From Ohtaekwangia koreensis (lineage in GTDB: Bacteria > Bacteroidota > Bacteroidia > Cytophagales > Cyclobacteriaceae): a DNA stretch of 64,000 bases. The notes under the pieces are model-generated. The model did not search any database. It was not told the DNA's origin and saw only the letters and a list, made by a program, of their open reading frames with translations. Of this stretch, positions 15,199 through 24,089 are shown in pieces. Position 1 is the stretch's first letter, and each line of letters opens with the position of its first letter. The position numbers and the translations under genes were made by a program. The stretch lies in contig NZ_FUZU01000001.1 of assembly GCF_900167975.1 (NCBI RefSeq), forward strand, positions 253,001 to 317,000, given 5' to 3'.

Positions 15199-16881
15199 AT
15201 GGCTGACGAAAAAATTATTTTCTCGATGGCGGGCGTAAATAAGATTTACCCGCCAAGCAAACAGGTTCTTAAAAATATCTATCTCTCTTTTTTCTATGGC
15301 GCCAAAATTGGCGTGCTCGGGTTAAACGGCTCGGGTAAATCTTCGTTGCTGCGCATCATCGCGGGCATCGATAAAGAATTCCAGGGAGAAGTGGTGTCTG
15401 ATCTGAGTTTCTCGGTAGGCTTGCTGGAGCAGGAACCTCAACTCGACAAATCAAAAACTGTAAAGGAGATTGTTGAAGAAGGTGTTCAGGATGTTGTAAA
15501 CCTCCTGAAAGAATTCGAGGCGATCAATGAAAAATTTGCTGATCCAGCAGTCATGGAAGATCCCGATGCCATGGATAAGCTTATCACCAAGCAGGGACAA
15601 ATCCAGGAAAAGCTGGATGCTGTGAACGCCTGGGAACTTGATAGCAAACTTGATCGCGCTATGGACGCTTTGCGTTGTCCTCCACCGGATGCATCCATTG
15701 AACATCTTTCCGGTGGTGAAAAAAGACGTGTAGCCCTCTGCCGCCTTCTGCTGCAAGAACCCGATGTACTCTTGCTGGATGAACCTACCAACCACTTAGA
15801 CGCTGAGTCTGTATACTGGCTTGAACAACACTTGAAACAATATAAAGGAACTGTGATCGCGGTAACCCACGACCGTTACTTCCTCGATAATGTAGCGGGA
15901 TGGATTCTTGAACTTGATCGCGGTGAAGGTATACCCTGGAAGGGAAATTATTCTTCATGGCTTGAACAAAAACAAAAACGCTTAGCACAAGAAGAGAAGA
16001 GTGAATCTAAGAGACAGAAAGCGCTGGAGCGTGAGCTGGAATGGGTGCGCATGAATCCGAAAGGAAGACAAGCAAAAGGTAAAGCTCGTTTAAGTGCATA
16101 CGAGAAATTGTTAAGTCAAGAGACCAAAGAGCGCGAAGAAAAACTCGAACTCTTTATACCACCGGGTCCACGTTTAGGAAATAAAGTAATTGAAGCAACT
16201 GGTGTAGCAAAAGGCTATGGCGATAAGTTGCTCTATGAAAACCTGACGTTCTCTCTTCCTCCTGCAGGTATAGTCGGGATCATTGGACCAAACGGTGCTG
16301 GTAAAACTACCTTGTTTAAAATGATCATCGGCAAAGAAAAACCCGATGCCGGTAACTTTGAAGTAGGGGAGACGGTAAAGATCGCTTACGTAGATCAGGA
16401 ACATGATGATCTCACACCAGAAGATACCGTATGGCAAGCGATAACCGGTGGTAATGAGTTGATCGAACTGGGAGGCAAAACTCAGAACTCGCGCGCGTAT
16501 GTTGGCAAGTTTAACTTCAACGGTACGGATCAGCAGAAAAAGATCAAAGAGCTTTCCGGTGGTATGCGGAACCGCGTACACTTAGCCATTGCGTTGAAAC
16601 AAGGTGGTAACTTGTTGTTACTCGATGAGCCTACCAACGATCTGGATGTAAATACACTGCGTGCTCTCGAAGAGGCATTGGACAACTTTGCGGGTTGCGC
16701 TGTAATTATATCTCACGACCGCTGGTTCCTTGATCGTGTATGTACACATATACTTGCTTTTGAAGGCGACTCTCAGATCACTTGGTTCGAAGGAAGCTTC
16801 AGTGAATATGAAGAGAATAAGCGCAAACGCTTAGGTGATGATCAGCCACATCGGATCAAGTATAAAAAATTAGTGAAATAA
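15199..16881 (+). CDS. ettA: Energy-dependent translational throttle ATPase EttA (ABC-F)
   Basis: 560 residues, close to the 555 of E. coli EttA. Two ABC domains: Walker A GLNGSGKSS with signature LSGGEKRR and Walker B VLLLDEPTNHLD; then GPNGAGKTT with LSGGMRNR and LLLLDEPTNDLD. The linker between them (KQKRLAQEEKSESKRQKALE, NPKGRQAKGKARLSAYEKL) is the tRNA-contacting P-site motif of ABC-F proteins, and the arm insert is present in domain 1. There are no membrane segments. EttA binds the ribosomal E site and gates the first elongation step according to ATP/ADP ratio. Confidence 0.95.
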   Translation: MADEKIIFSMAGVNKIYPPSKQVLKNIYLSFFYGAKIGVLGLNGSGKSSLLRIIAGIDKEFQGEVVSDLSFSVGLLEQEPQLDKSKTVKEIVEEGVQDVVNLLKEFEAINEKFADPAVMEDPDAMDKLITKQGQIQEKLDAVNAWELDSKLDRAMDALRCPPPDASIEHLSGGEKRRVALCRLLLQEPDVLLLDEPTNHLDAESVYWLEQHLKQYKGTVIAVTHDRYFLDNVAGWILELDRGEGIPWKGNYSSWLEQKQKRLAQEEKSESKRQKALERELEWVRMNPKGRQAKGKARLSAYEKLLSQETKEREEKLELFIPPGPRLGNKVIEATGVAKGYGDKLLYENLTFSLPPAGIVGIIGPNGAGKTTLFKMIIGKEKPDAGNFEVGETVKIAYVDQEHDDLTPEDTVWQAITGGNELIELGGKTQNSRAYVGKFNFNGTDQQKKIKELSGGMRNRVHLAIALKQGGNLLLLDEPTNDLDVNTLRALEEALDNFAGCAVIISHDRWFLDRVCTHILAFEGDSQITWFEGSFSEYEENKRKRLGDDQPHRIKYKKLVK

Positions 16882-16894
16882 TTGAAGTATATAT

Positions 16895-16947
16895 GCAGGA
16901 TGCTGATTGCTGAATGAAATCTTTCAGACGGCAATCAGCATTGCTGC
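16895..16947. repeat. GCTGATTGC palindromic element
   Basis: Arms around GCAGGATGCTGATTGCTGA (16895-16913) and the inverse of GCAGCAATGCTGATTGCC (16930-16947) with an 8-10 base centre. It starts 14 bases after ettA and ends 17 bases before the DUF486 start, so it may act on the RNA joining these genes. It has no T run. Confidence 0.6.
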
Positions 16948-16963
16948 AATGAATGTATATACC

Positions 16964-17332
16964 ATGAGAGTATTCTATACCATTCTTCTGCTTACACTCT
17001 CCAACACTTTTATGACCATCGCGTGGTATGGTCATTTGAAATTCAAGGATATGAAGTGGAGCCAAAGCTTACCACTCCTTGTCATCGTCCTGATCAGTTG
17101 GGGAATAGCGTTGTTCGAATATCTTCTGCAAGTACCCGCCAACCGTTTAGGGTATAAAGAATATGGCGGTCCGTTTTCATTGGTGCAGTTAAAGGTCCTC
17201 CAGGAAGTGATTACGCTAGTGGTGTTTATGATCTTCTCATTTCTTTTCTTTAAGACAGAAACTTTCAAGGTAAATCACCTGATCGGTTTTGCGTTTCTGG
17301 TGTTAGCAGTATATTTTATTTTTAAAAAATAA
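16964..17332 (+). CDS. DUF486 (DMT-superfamily-like) small membrane protein
   Basis: 122 residues with four hydrophobic helices, the standard size for DUF486. Recognisable segments are LLLTLSNTFMTIAWYGHLKF, LISWGIALFEYLLQVPANRLG and GPFSLVQLKVLQEVITL, with a final LAVYFIFKK. The family belongs with the small drug/metabolite transporters, but no substrate is known. Start ATG at 16964 is preferred because longer starts extend into the palindromic element. It is followed after 4 bases by the short-chain dehydrogenase gene, so the two form an operon. Confidence 0.85.
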   Translation: MRVFYTILLLTLSNTFMTIAWYGHLKFKDMKWSQSLPLLVIVLISWGIALFEYLLQVPANRLGYKEYGGPFSLVQLKVLQEVITLVVFMIFSFLFFKTETFKVNHLIGFAFLVLAVYFIFKK

Positions 17333-17336
17333 AGCA

Positions 17337-18146
17337 ATGGCGAAGCTGCAGAATAAAGTGGTGTGGATTACGGGTGCATCTTCCGGTATAGGGGAAGCAC
17401 TGGCGTATGAATTGGCAAAGCAGGGAGCGAGATTAATTCTGTCGGCCAGACGAAAAGAAGAACTTGAGCGCGTGAAAGGAAATTGTACACCTTCGGCGCA
17501 ACCCGGTATACATATACTGCCGCTGGACCTCACACAAACTGAAACGTTGAAGCTTTCGACCCATGCTGCCATTCAGATCTTTGGTCATGTAGATATACTT
17601 GTGAACAACGGAGGTATAAGTCAACGGGGTTTTGCAAAAGATACATTGCTGGAAGTTGATCGCAAGATCATGGAGGTAAATTACTTTGGTGCAGTGGCGC
17701 TTACTAAAAATATACTTCCTCATTTTTTGAGTCGTAAGAGTGGGCATCTTGTTACCGTGTCGAGTGTGACAGGAATTTTTGGTACACCATATCGTTCGGG
17801 TTATGCTGCTTCAAAGCATGCGCTTCACGGGTTCTTCGATTCACTGCGCGCAGAACTCTGGAAAGAAGTTGGCGATGGTATAACGGTGACGATGATTTGC
17901 CCGGGATTTATTCATACACCTATAACACTTTCGGCTGTAACAGGCGATGGGACTCCACTCGGTAAAATGGACGATGCTCAATATAAAGGTAAACCTGCCG
18001 AATGGTGTGCCGAACGAATCGTAAAAGCCATAGAAAAGAAGAAGAACGAAGTATATATAGGCGGAAAGGAGACGTTGGGAGTTCCTTTTAAGAGATTGTT
18101 TCCGAATTGGTTTGCGAGGTATATACGTAGTGCGAAGGTGAGGTGA
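17337..18146 (+). CDS. Short-chain dehydrogenase/reductase
   Basis: 269 residues. Classical SDR features: nucleotide loop TGASSGIGEALA (TGxxxGxG), NNGGIS in place of the usual NNAG, catalytic SSVTG serine, and YAASKHAL with the Tyr-x-x-x-Lys pair. The substrate loop ends with MICPGFIHTPIT, like membrane-associated DHRS7-type dehydrogenases that reduce lipids or steroids. NADP preference is suggested by the basic RRKEEL after the second strand (SARRKEEL). The actual substrate is unknown. Operon partner of the DUF486 gene. Confidence 0.88.
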   Translation: MAKLQNKVVWITGASSGIGEALAYELAKQGARLILSARRKEELERVKGNCTPSAQPGIHILPLDLTQTETLKLSTHAAIQIFGHVDILVNNGGISQRGFAKDTLLEVDRKIMEVNYFGAVALTKNILPHFLSRKSGHLVTVSSVTGIFGTPYRSGYAASKHALHGFFDSLRAELWKEVGDGITVTMICPGFIHTPITLSAVTGDGTPLGKMDDAQYKGKPAEWCAERIVKAIEKKKNEVYIGGKETLGVPFKRLFPNWFARYIRSAKVR

Positions 18147-18152
18147 TGAAAG

Positions 18153-18353
18153 TGTGGAAATCGGAAAGGTAGAAAGTCGGGAAGACCGGAAGTCAGGAAG
18201 TCCGAAAAGATGGGTGCGAAGTATATAGTGACGATGAATACCTGAAAGATGCCGTCTGCAGTTTTTATACAGACTTCTCTAAACTTTTAACTTCTTACCT
18301 TTTGGTTTTGATCTTTCGAACTTACGGATTACATGACTTCTGGTCTTCTTCCA
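18153..18353. repeat. GGAAGTCC word element with long inverted halves
   Basis: Left part includes an 8-base tandem GGAAGACC, GGAAGTCA, GGAAGTCC at 18179-18203. The right part (about 18321-18353) is its imperfect inverse (GAAGACCAGAAGTCATGTAA on the opposite strand), about 21 of 26 bases matching. Roughly 115 bases lie between, with a small inner hairpin GTCTG/CAGAC. The element fills almost the whole gap between two same-strand genes. Confidence 0.6.
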
Positions 18354-18373
18354 ACTAAATCGCGATAAAATAG

Positions 18374-19720
18374 ATGGCACGCTTTCTTTTTTTATGCTAT
18401 CACGGAAAAGGACATTTCAATCCTTGTTTTCATCTAGCCCGCACGTTGCAGCAGTCACATGAAGTTCTTTTCGCGGGTGTTGAATTCTTTCATAATCACA
18501 TTGCCGCACAGGGGTTTCTATACTATCCGTTGAAGACGGTTCCATTTGGATTGGGATTGGAGGAATGGGTGTGCGAGACGCAAAAGCGTACTCCCATCTA
18601 TTGGAATACACTTGTGGATCGGTGGAACGATCATCTCTATAAAATTCGCGAAAAGGAATTAACAAAGTTGGTAGATATATATAAGCCCGATGTGATTTTA
18701 TTGGATACCCATCAGACTACCGATTTTATAGTGCTATATCCGTTGCTCAAGAAACGAAAGATCAGGTTGGCATTAGTTCATGCTATGTTAACCTCCGTTC
18801 TTACAGAAAACTTTCCACCCGTGAATAGTCTTGTATTTCCGGATGACAAAGCTGGAATTATACAGGAGATTGGTCAGCTGAAATTAAAAAAGCAAAAGCG
18901 ACTGCGATCACAGAAGCTGAAGTTTTTTGGAATGGATGATGAAACCATTATTCAGCGGAGGATTCGAAAAAATCGCATACCCACTAAATATTTATCCGAG
19001 CAGGAGCGCTTTTACGGGCTCGTACTGAAGGGTCTTCATGAATTTATTTTTCTGCCCCGCGAATTTGATTTCAGGGAAGCCACTATATATATGCAGCAGC
19101 ATCACGTGGGCTTCCAGGTAGATTATGCACGAACGGAAGGAGGCGGCAATGAATATCCACAGATCAAAGCGATCATTCAGCAGAAGATAAATTCGCGCCA
19201 GGCGAAGCTGGTGTATTGCGCATTCGGAACGGTGCCTATTGAAGACAAACAAACTTTTTTGAACTTCATAACAAAATTGATCACGGCATTGGCAGGTCAA
19301 AACGTTGTGCTCCTGTTGGCAACTTCGCTGGCTACAAATGATCTCAGGAGTATACATGGTGATGTATATATCGTAAACTATGTCCCGCAGCTCGATGTAT
19401 TAACCTATACGGATGTCTTTATAAATCACGGTGGACTGAACTCGATCAAGGAAGCGATTGATCAGGGCGTTCCCATGCTGGTATATCCGGGCGAATCGGT
19501 GATGGATCCTCCCGGTAATTCAACGCGTGTCGTTTATCATGGACTAGGTTTACGCGGAGATATGAAGCTCGATTCGGCCGATGATATCCGTGATAAGATC
19601 AACATGCTGTTGCACGAAGAGCAGTTCAGAAAGAATGTTCAGGCGTTGAAACAAATTAATCGTGCATACTCGATTGATAACGCTATAAAACTCTTGACGG
19701 AACTTCCGGTTGTTGAATAG
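18374..19720 (+). CDS. GT1-family glycosyltransferase (MGT/UGT type)
   Basis: 448 residues, GT-B fold. N-terminal MARFLFLCYHGKGHFNP is the acceptor-domain start with the conserved GHxxP-like segment; the C-terminal nucleotide-sugar signature reads FINHGGLNSIKEAIDQGVP followed by MLVYPG. VYCAFGTVPIED is the first strand of the donor domain. This family transfers sugars from UDP or dTDP donors to lipids, macrolides or carotenoids. No donor or acceptor is evident. It ends within the promoter of the GH32 gene 45 bases downstream. Confidence 0.88.
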   Translation: MARFLFLCYHGKGHFNPCFHLARTLQQSHEVLFAGVEFFHNHIAAQGFLYYPLKTVPFGLGLEEWVCETQKRTPIYWNTLVDRWNDHLYKIREKELTKLVDIYKPDVILLDTHQTTDFIVLYPLLKKRKIRLALVHAMLTSVLTENFPPVNSLVFPDDKAGIIQEIGQLKLKKQKRLRSQKLKFFGMDDETIIQRRIRKNRIPTKYLSEQERFYGLVLKGLHEFIFLPREFDFREATIYMQQHHVGFQVDYARTEGGGNEYPQIKAIIQQKINSRQAKLVYCAFGTVPIEDKQTFLNFITKLITALAGQNVVLLLATSLATNDLRSIHGDVYIVNYVPQLDVLTYTDVFINHGGLNSIKEAIDQGVPMLVYPGESVMDPPGNSTRVVYHGLGLRGDMKLDSADDIRDKINMLLHEEQFRKNVQALKQINRAYSIDNAIKLLTELPVVE

Positions 19721-19742
19721 TCACTAAAGCTGTGTATCTTTC
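19713..19742 (+). promoter_or_regulatory. Bacteroidota-type promoter for the GH32 gene
   Basis: TTG (19713-19715), 19-base spacer, TATCTTTC (19735-19742), 23 bases before the start codon. It overlaps the stop codon of the glycosyltransferase gene. Confidence 0.45.
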
Positions 19743-19765
19743 TTTAACGCTCTAAAGTATAATGT

Positions 19766-21334
19766 ATGTTGAAGTACCTTCTGTTTTTAAATATTCTGTT
19801 TATTGTCTGCGCCTGCACAACGAAGCCACCGGTTGAGTCGCCCGGAAGTGTTACAACGGATACAGTGATAACCAGATATAGCGAACCATACAGGCCTGCC
19901 TTTCATTTTTCGCCTGATCACAACTGGATGAACGACCCCAATGGTTTGTTGTTTTATGAAGGTGAGTATCATTTGTTCTATCAGTATAACCCTTTCGGGA
20001 ATAAATGGGGACACATGAGTTGGGGGCATGCCGTGAGTAATGATCTTTTGCATTGGGAACATTTACCAGTGGCTATAGCTGAATATATAGATAAAGCATC
20101 GGGCGATAGCACAATGATCTTCTCCGGGAGCGCTGTTGCAGATGTGAACAATACGAGTGGTTTCTTTCCCAAAGATTCCGGAGGTATAGTGGCGATCTAT
20201 ACCTCGCATATACACAAAAACAATCAGCAACTAACGCAACATCAAAGTATAGCCTATAGTGCAGATCGTGGCAGAGCGTTTACGCGTTATGAAAATAATC
20301 CTGTGCTTGATAAAAAGTTGAAAGACTTCCGTGATCCCAAAGTATTCTGGTATGCACCAGAGAAAAAGTGGGTTATGAGTGTAGTGATTCCGGATAAATT
20401 CAAAGCACAATTCTATACGTCTAAAAATCTGAAAGAATGGACGTTGCTAAGTGAATTTGGTCCGCTGGGTGACACTGCTAAAATATGGGAATGTCCTGAC
20501 CTGGTAGAGGTACCGTTGCTCGATGATTCTTCTAAAAAGAAATGGGTGTTATTTATCTCGAATTCTCATCCGCAAGGTCCAACGTATGTAGGCATGCAAT
20601 ACTTTGTCGGGAATTTTGATGGAAAGAAATTTACTCCCGAAAACCCTACGCAATACCCGCTATACCTGGAGTATGGGAAAGATTTTTATGCTGCAGTAAC
20701 GTTCAATAACATTCCTCAGAAAGATGGGCGCACAATTTTGTTGGGATGGGCCAATAACTGGGCATACGGACAAGATATACCAACATCGTCATGGCGAAGC
20801 GCAATGACTTTGCCACGCGAAGTATATTTGAAGAATACACCACAAGGATATCGCATCGTTCAAAAACCTGTAAAAGAAATAGTAGCATTGCGCGAAGATA
20901 GTGTGCACTATACTCCACCCGGAAAAGTATTTCCCGGAAAAGCGTTTGAAGCAGAATATGTATATACTTCTGGTACCGCGGCTAAATTTGGATTAAAAAT
21001 AATAACCGGTGAAGACGAACAAACGATTATAGGTTATGATAAGAAGAAAGAAGAAGTCTTCCTGGATCGCACAAAGTCCGGTAACGTAGCCTTTCACCAA
21101 ACCTTCCCAAGTGTTGAGCGTGCACCTGCAAAACTACAAAACGGAAAATTAAAGCTGCATGTCTTTGTAGATAATTCCATCATTGAAGTATTTATCAACG
21201 ATGGAGAGAACGTTATTACGGACCAGATTTTTCCTTCATCGGCAGAATATAGTCTGGAGCAGTTTAAAGAAGGAGGCGAAGCTGTAACGAATCTGCGTGT
21301 CTGGAAAATTAAATCGGTATGGCTACGTGAATAG
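19766..21334 (+). CDS. GH32 glycoside hydrolase lipoprotein (levanase/fructanase type)
   Basis: 522 residues. Lipoprotein signal (LFLNILFIVCAC). The five-blade propeller of GH32 is marked by NWMNDPNGLLFYEGEYHLFYQ-type start (nucleophile Asp in WMNDPNG), FSGSAV, FRDPKVFW (transition-state Asp) and WECPDLVEV (acid/base Glu). A C-terminal beta-sandwich follows (FVDNSIIEVFINDGENVIT). It hydrolyses beta-fructofuranosyl bonds in levan, inulin or sucrose, with release of fructose; exo-acting levanase is likely but unproven. Being a lipoprotein it acts at the outer membrane or in the periplasm. No SusCD pair is adjacent. Confidence 0.93.
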   Translation: MLKYLLFLNILFIVCACTTKPPVESPGSVTTDTVITRYSEPYRPAFHFSPDHNWMNDPNGLLFYEGEYHLFYQYNPFGNKWGHMSWGHAVSNDLLHWEHLPVAIAEYIDKASGDSTMIFSGSAVADVNNTSGFFPKDSGGIVAIYTSHIHKNNQQLTQHQSIAYSADRGRAFTRYENNPVLDKKLKDFRDPKVFWYAPEKKWVMSVVIPDKFKAQFYTSKNLKEWTLLSEFGPLGDTAKIWECPDLVEVPLLDDSSKKKWVLFISNSHPQGPTYVGMQYFVGNFDGKKFTPENPTQYPLYLEYGKDFYAAVTFNNIPQKDGRTILLGWANNWAYGQDIPTSSWRSAMTLPREVYLKNTPQGYRIVQKPVKEIVALREDSVHYTPPGKVFPGKAFEAEYVYTSGTAAKFGLKIITGEDEQTIIGYDKKKEEVFLDRTKSGNVAFHQTFPSVERAPAKLQNGKLKLHVFVDNSIIEVFINDGENVITDQIFPSSAEYSLEQFKEGGEAVTNLRVWKIKSVWLRE

Positions 21335-21344
21335 CTTCTGGTAG

Positions 21345-21409
21345 TAAGATACGAGCTACGAGAAGTTTACATTGTATAATCGGTTTCTTCTCGTAGCTCG
21401 CAGTTGTTA
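21345..21409. repeat. Palindromic element of the CTGCGAGCT-like family (copy 3)
   Basis: CGAGCTACGAGAAG at 21352-21365 is repeated exactly inverted at 21387-21400 with a 21-base loop. Read from the right arm the core is CTGCGAGCTACGAG. It lies between convergent genes and reaches the paaN stop codon; it could serve as a two-way transcription stop. Confidence 0.7.
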
Positions 21410-23074
21410 GGCTTGTACCGGCTCGCGATGCCCTACCCATGTAAAGCGTTTCGTTACATACTCCGGGTTTGTGAATGATGCGTTGCCTGCCGGATTACCA
21501 CCGGTTACATGGAAATCGGAGAATGCTGCGTGCTGATTTACATATATACCTCCCGTAAGGTTAAACGATACGGGTGTAGCTGCCAACGACATCTCGTCCG
21601 CTATCTTTTCTTTTATACTTCCGTCTGTTGTGTATGCTCCGCAAGATATAGCGCCATGGTTCAACGCCATCTCTTGTGCAAGCGATATACTTTGATCAGT
21701 GTCCTTGGTTTTGATCAAAAGCACGATTGGACCGAATAGTTCTTTGCTGAATACATCTTTTTGCGATGCGTCTACTTCCACTACGATGGGAGTTGCTACA
21801 CGTGCGTTTTTAAACATTGGATGTATGAACGTACGAGACTTGAGCCACACTTTACCAGATAAATTCTCAGCATCGGTTACGCGCTCGCATGTCTTTTTGT
21901 TTTGTACAGCGCCCAATACAAAAGGACCCGCCTTCGGATTGTCTACTATACCGTTTATATTCTCAATAAATTTTTGTGAGAACTCATCAAACGATACTAT
22001 ACCTGTGGATGTCTTGATACCGCCTGCAGGTATATAAAAGTTCTGTGGTGCAGTACACATTTGTCCGCTATAGAGGGCAACTGAAAACGCAAGGTTGGCT
22101 GCAACCTTATCTACATCTTCTACAGAGTCGAGAATGACTGAGTTTACTCCCGTTTTTTCTGTGAAAACAGTTTTGGTAGGTAAAGATTCAAGGTAACTTC
22201 CAAAGACAGCATTGCCTGTGAAGTCAATAACCTTTACTGCAGGATGTTCCGCAAGTTGTTTCGTAATAGGTTTATCTATAGTATCAACGGCAAGCTGACA
22301 TATATTTGGATCAAGATTATTTTCTGCTAATACGTTCTGGATCTCCGCCACAACAATCGCTATTGGCAAAATCGCCCCGGGATGTGGCTTTACGATCACT
22401 GCATTGCCCGTAATAAGACTTCCATATATACCGGTTACAGAATTCCAGGTCGGAAATGTAGAGCACCCGATAACAGCAGCTATACCTTTGGGTACAGCAC
22501 GCCATTCTTTGTTGAGTTTTATATTGAATTTTCCCATCGGTTTGTCCCATATAGTTTTGGAGGGAAACCGGTGCAACTCTTCGTAGCCTGCCGCAATCGC
22601 TTCAAGTGCACGATCTGCGGCATGAGGACCCGATGCCTGGAATGCCATCATATACCCTTGGCCTGTAGTATGCATGGTGGCATACGCGATTTCAAAAAAT
22701 CGTTTCTTTACCTGCTCCAAAGTTTCTACCAGAATTCCCGCGCGATCGTTAACCGGTACTTTCCTCCAGACATGAAATGCTTTTTTTGCATTGTCAATAA
22801 GCATATCTATAGGTGATACAGGGTATTGAATGTTTAACAGTTCTTGCAGATAAGGCGATTCTTCTTCGCCCAGCCAACCCTGAACATTTGTCTGTTTTAA
22901 TTCCTCGAATTTTTTTCCGAGGCTTGATTTAAATTTTACTTGTGCATCCGCATCGGCTGTTTCGCCATATATAGCGGGAGCAGGTTGTTCCGGATAATGT
23001 GCAAAAAAAGTTCTGTCATGCAAAGCCTTTACGGCTTCACTGATGGTGATCTTATGTTTTTCAAAGAGGGACAT
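21407..23074 (-). CDS. paaN: Phenylacetic acid degradation-type aldehyde dehydrogenase PaaN
   Basis: 555 residues, aldehyde dehydrogenase superfamily with the length and N-terminal extension of PaaN (TIGR02288 type). Key parts: ALHDRTFFAHYPEQP at the N-terminus, GCSTFPTWNSVTGIYGSLI, VKPHPGAILPIA, DFTGNAVFGSYLE, and SGQMCTAPQNFYIPAGG with the catalytic Cys. In phenylacetate catabolism, related enzymes oxidise the ring-opened semialdehyde; no other paa gene lies in this window, so the role could be elsewhere. It follows the DUF4197 gene by 21 bases on the same strand, suggesting an operon. Confidence 0.8.
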   Translation of the reverse strand: MSLFEKHKITISEAVKALHDRTFFAHYPEQPAPAIYGETADADAQVKFKSSLGKKFEELKQTNVQGWLGEEESPYLQELLNIQYPVSPIDMLIDNAKKAFHVWRKVPVNDRAGILVETLEQVKKRFFEIAYATMHTTGQGYMMAFQASGPHAADRALEAIAAGYEELHRFPSKTIWDKPMGKFNIKLNKEWRAVPKGIAAVIGCSTFPTWNSVTGIYGSLITGNAVIVKPHPGAILPIAIVVAEIQNVLAENNLDPNICQLAVDTIDKPITKQLAEHPAVKVIDFTGNAVFGSYLESLPTKTVFTEKTGVNSVILDSVEDVDKVAANLAFSVALYSGQMCTAPQNFYIPAGGIKTSTGIVSFDEFSQKFIENINGIVDNPKAGPFVLGAVQNKKTCERVTDAENLSGKVWLKSRTFIHPMFKNARVATPIVVEVDASQKDVFSKELFGPIVLLIKTKDTDQSISLAQEMALNHGAISCGAYTTDGSIKEKIADEMSLAATPVSFNLTGGIYVNQHAAFSDFHVTGGNPAGNASFTNPEYVTKRFTWVGHREPVQA

Positions 23075-23095
23075 AAATCTGGTTGTTTAGGTTTT

Positions 23096-23821
23096 TTATT
23101 GCTGGCTGCCGAAAACTCGTTTTAGTAATTCCGTAGTACGCGCTAAAGGATTCTCTCTGATCTTTTTTTCTTCATCTGCAATCAGCAGAAATAATCCATC
23201 CATAGCCTTGGTGGTAGCGTAATCGTTCAGGTCAGGATTAACTTTTTCAACAAACGGAATTTTGTTATAGCGTGTAACAATATCGCTATAATATTTGGTT
23301 GCATTTACTTTGCTTAATGAACTGGCCATAACGGGCTGAAATTTTTCGCGGAGCTGTGCTGATGTAGTGCGCTTTAAATATTCGGTTGCTGCGTTATCAG
23401 TTCCTTTTAAAATTCCCCATGCATCCTGAATCGTCATTTGTTTAATAGCGCTGATAAATATAGGCTTCGCCTCTTTTGCAGCATCTTCTGCTCCACGATT
23501 CAACGTCAATATGAATTTATCCACTTCGCTACCCAATCCAATCTGACGAAGCTTATCTTCTACTTTTTTTACATCCGGAGGAAAAGGGATTTTAATTTTT
23601 GGATTTTTGAAGTAGCCATCCAGTTGTGACGCCAGGTCTGATCCGTTGGAGATCCCGTTGATGAGTGCTTCTTTTAATCCTTCTGCTACTTCTCCAGTGG
23701 TTAAAGGTTGTTCTGTTTTAAGTGCTTTGTTTACTTCGCTCATGGTTTGATTGAGCTGTGCGGTGGTACAAGCGGTAACTACTACAAGGGATGTTAAAAT
23801 TGCGAATGTCGATCGTTTCAT
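23096..23821 (-). CDS. DUF4197 lipoprotein
   Basis: 241 residues from the ATG at 23819-23821, which begins MKRSTFAILTSLVVVTACTT, a lipoprotein signal; the longer in-frame start is discarded. The mature region matches DUF4197: GEVAEGLKEALINGISNGSD, KIPFPPDVKKVEDKLRQIGL, IFISAIKQMTIQDAWGILKG, TDNAATEYLKRTTSAQL and DLNDYATTKAMDGLFLLIADEE-like end. The family is helical and periplasmic, of unknown function. Co-directional with paaN downstream. Confidence 0.88.
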   Translation of the reverse strand: MKRSTFAILTSLVVVTACTTAQLNQTMSEVNKALKTEQPLTTGEVAEGLKEALINGISNGSDLASQLDGYFKNPKIKIPFPPDVKKVEDKLRQIGLGSEVDKFILTLNRGAEDAAKEAKPIFISAIKQMTIQDAWGILKGTDNAATEYLKRTTSAQLREKFQPVMASSLSKVNATKYYSDIVTRYNKIPFVEKVNPDLNDYATTKAMDGLFLLIADEEKKIRENPLARTTELLKRVFGSQQ

Positions 23822-24089
23822 AAACTTTTTAAATTCCCTGGTAAGGTAAAGAAAGTCCACGTCAATGATCAACGCTTTGCAGTTTTATCGCGCGGTCTGT
23901 CGCGGGAGATTTACATTCGTTGTTTAACCAGATCTGTGCTCGTTACAGAGGGATGTCCACAAATCGCTGAGGGCAAATTTCTTTTACCGATTACAGCAGG
24001 AAATTTTATATAGATTAAAATGGAGTTCTCTGGGTAGCCTTATAAAATGACTTGTTCTATTCGTCTTTTTTATACGTGTCCAGCGTAGC

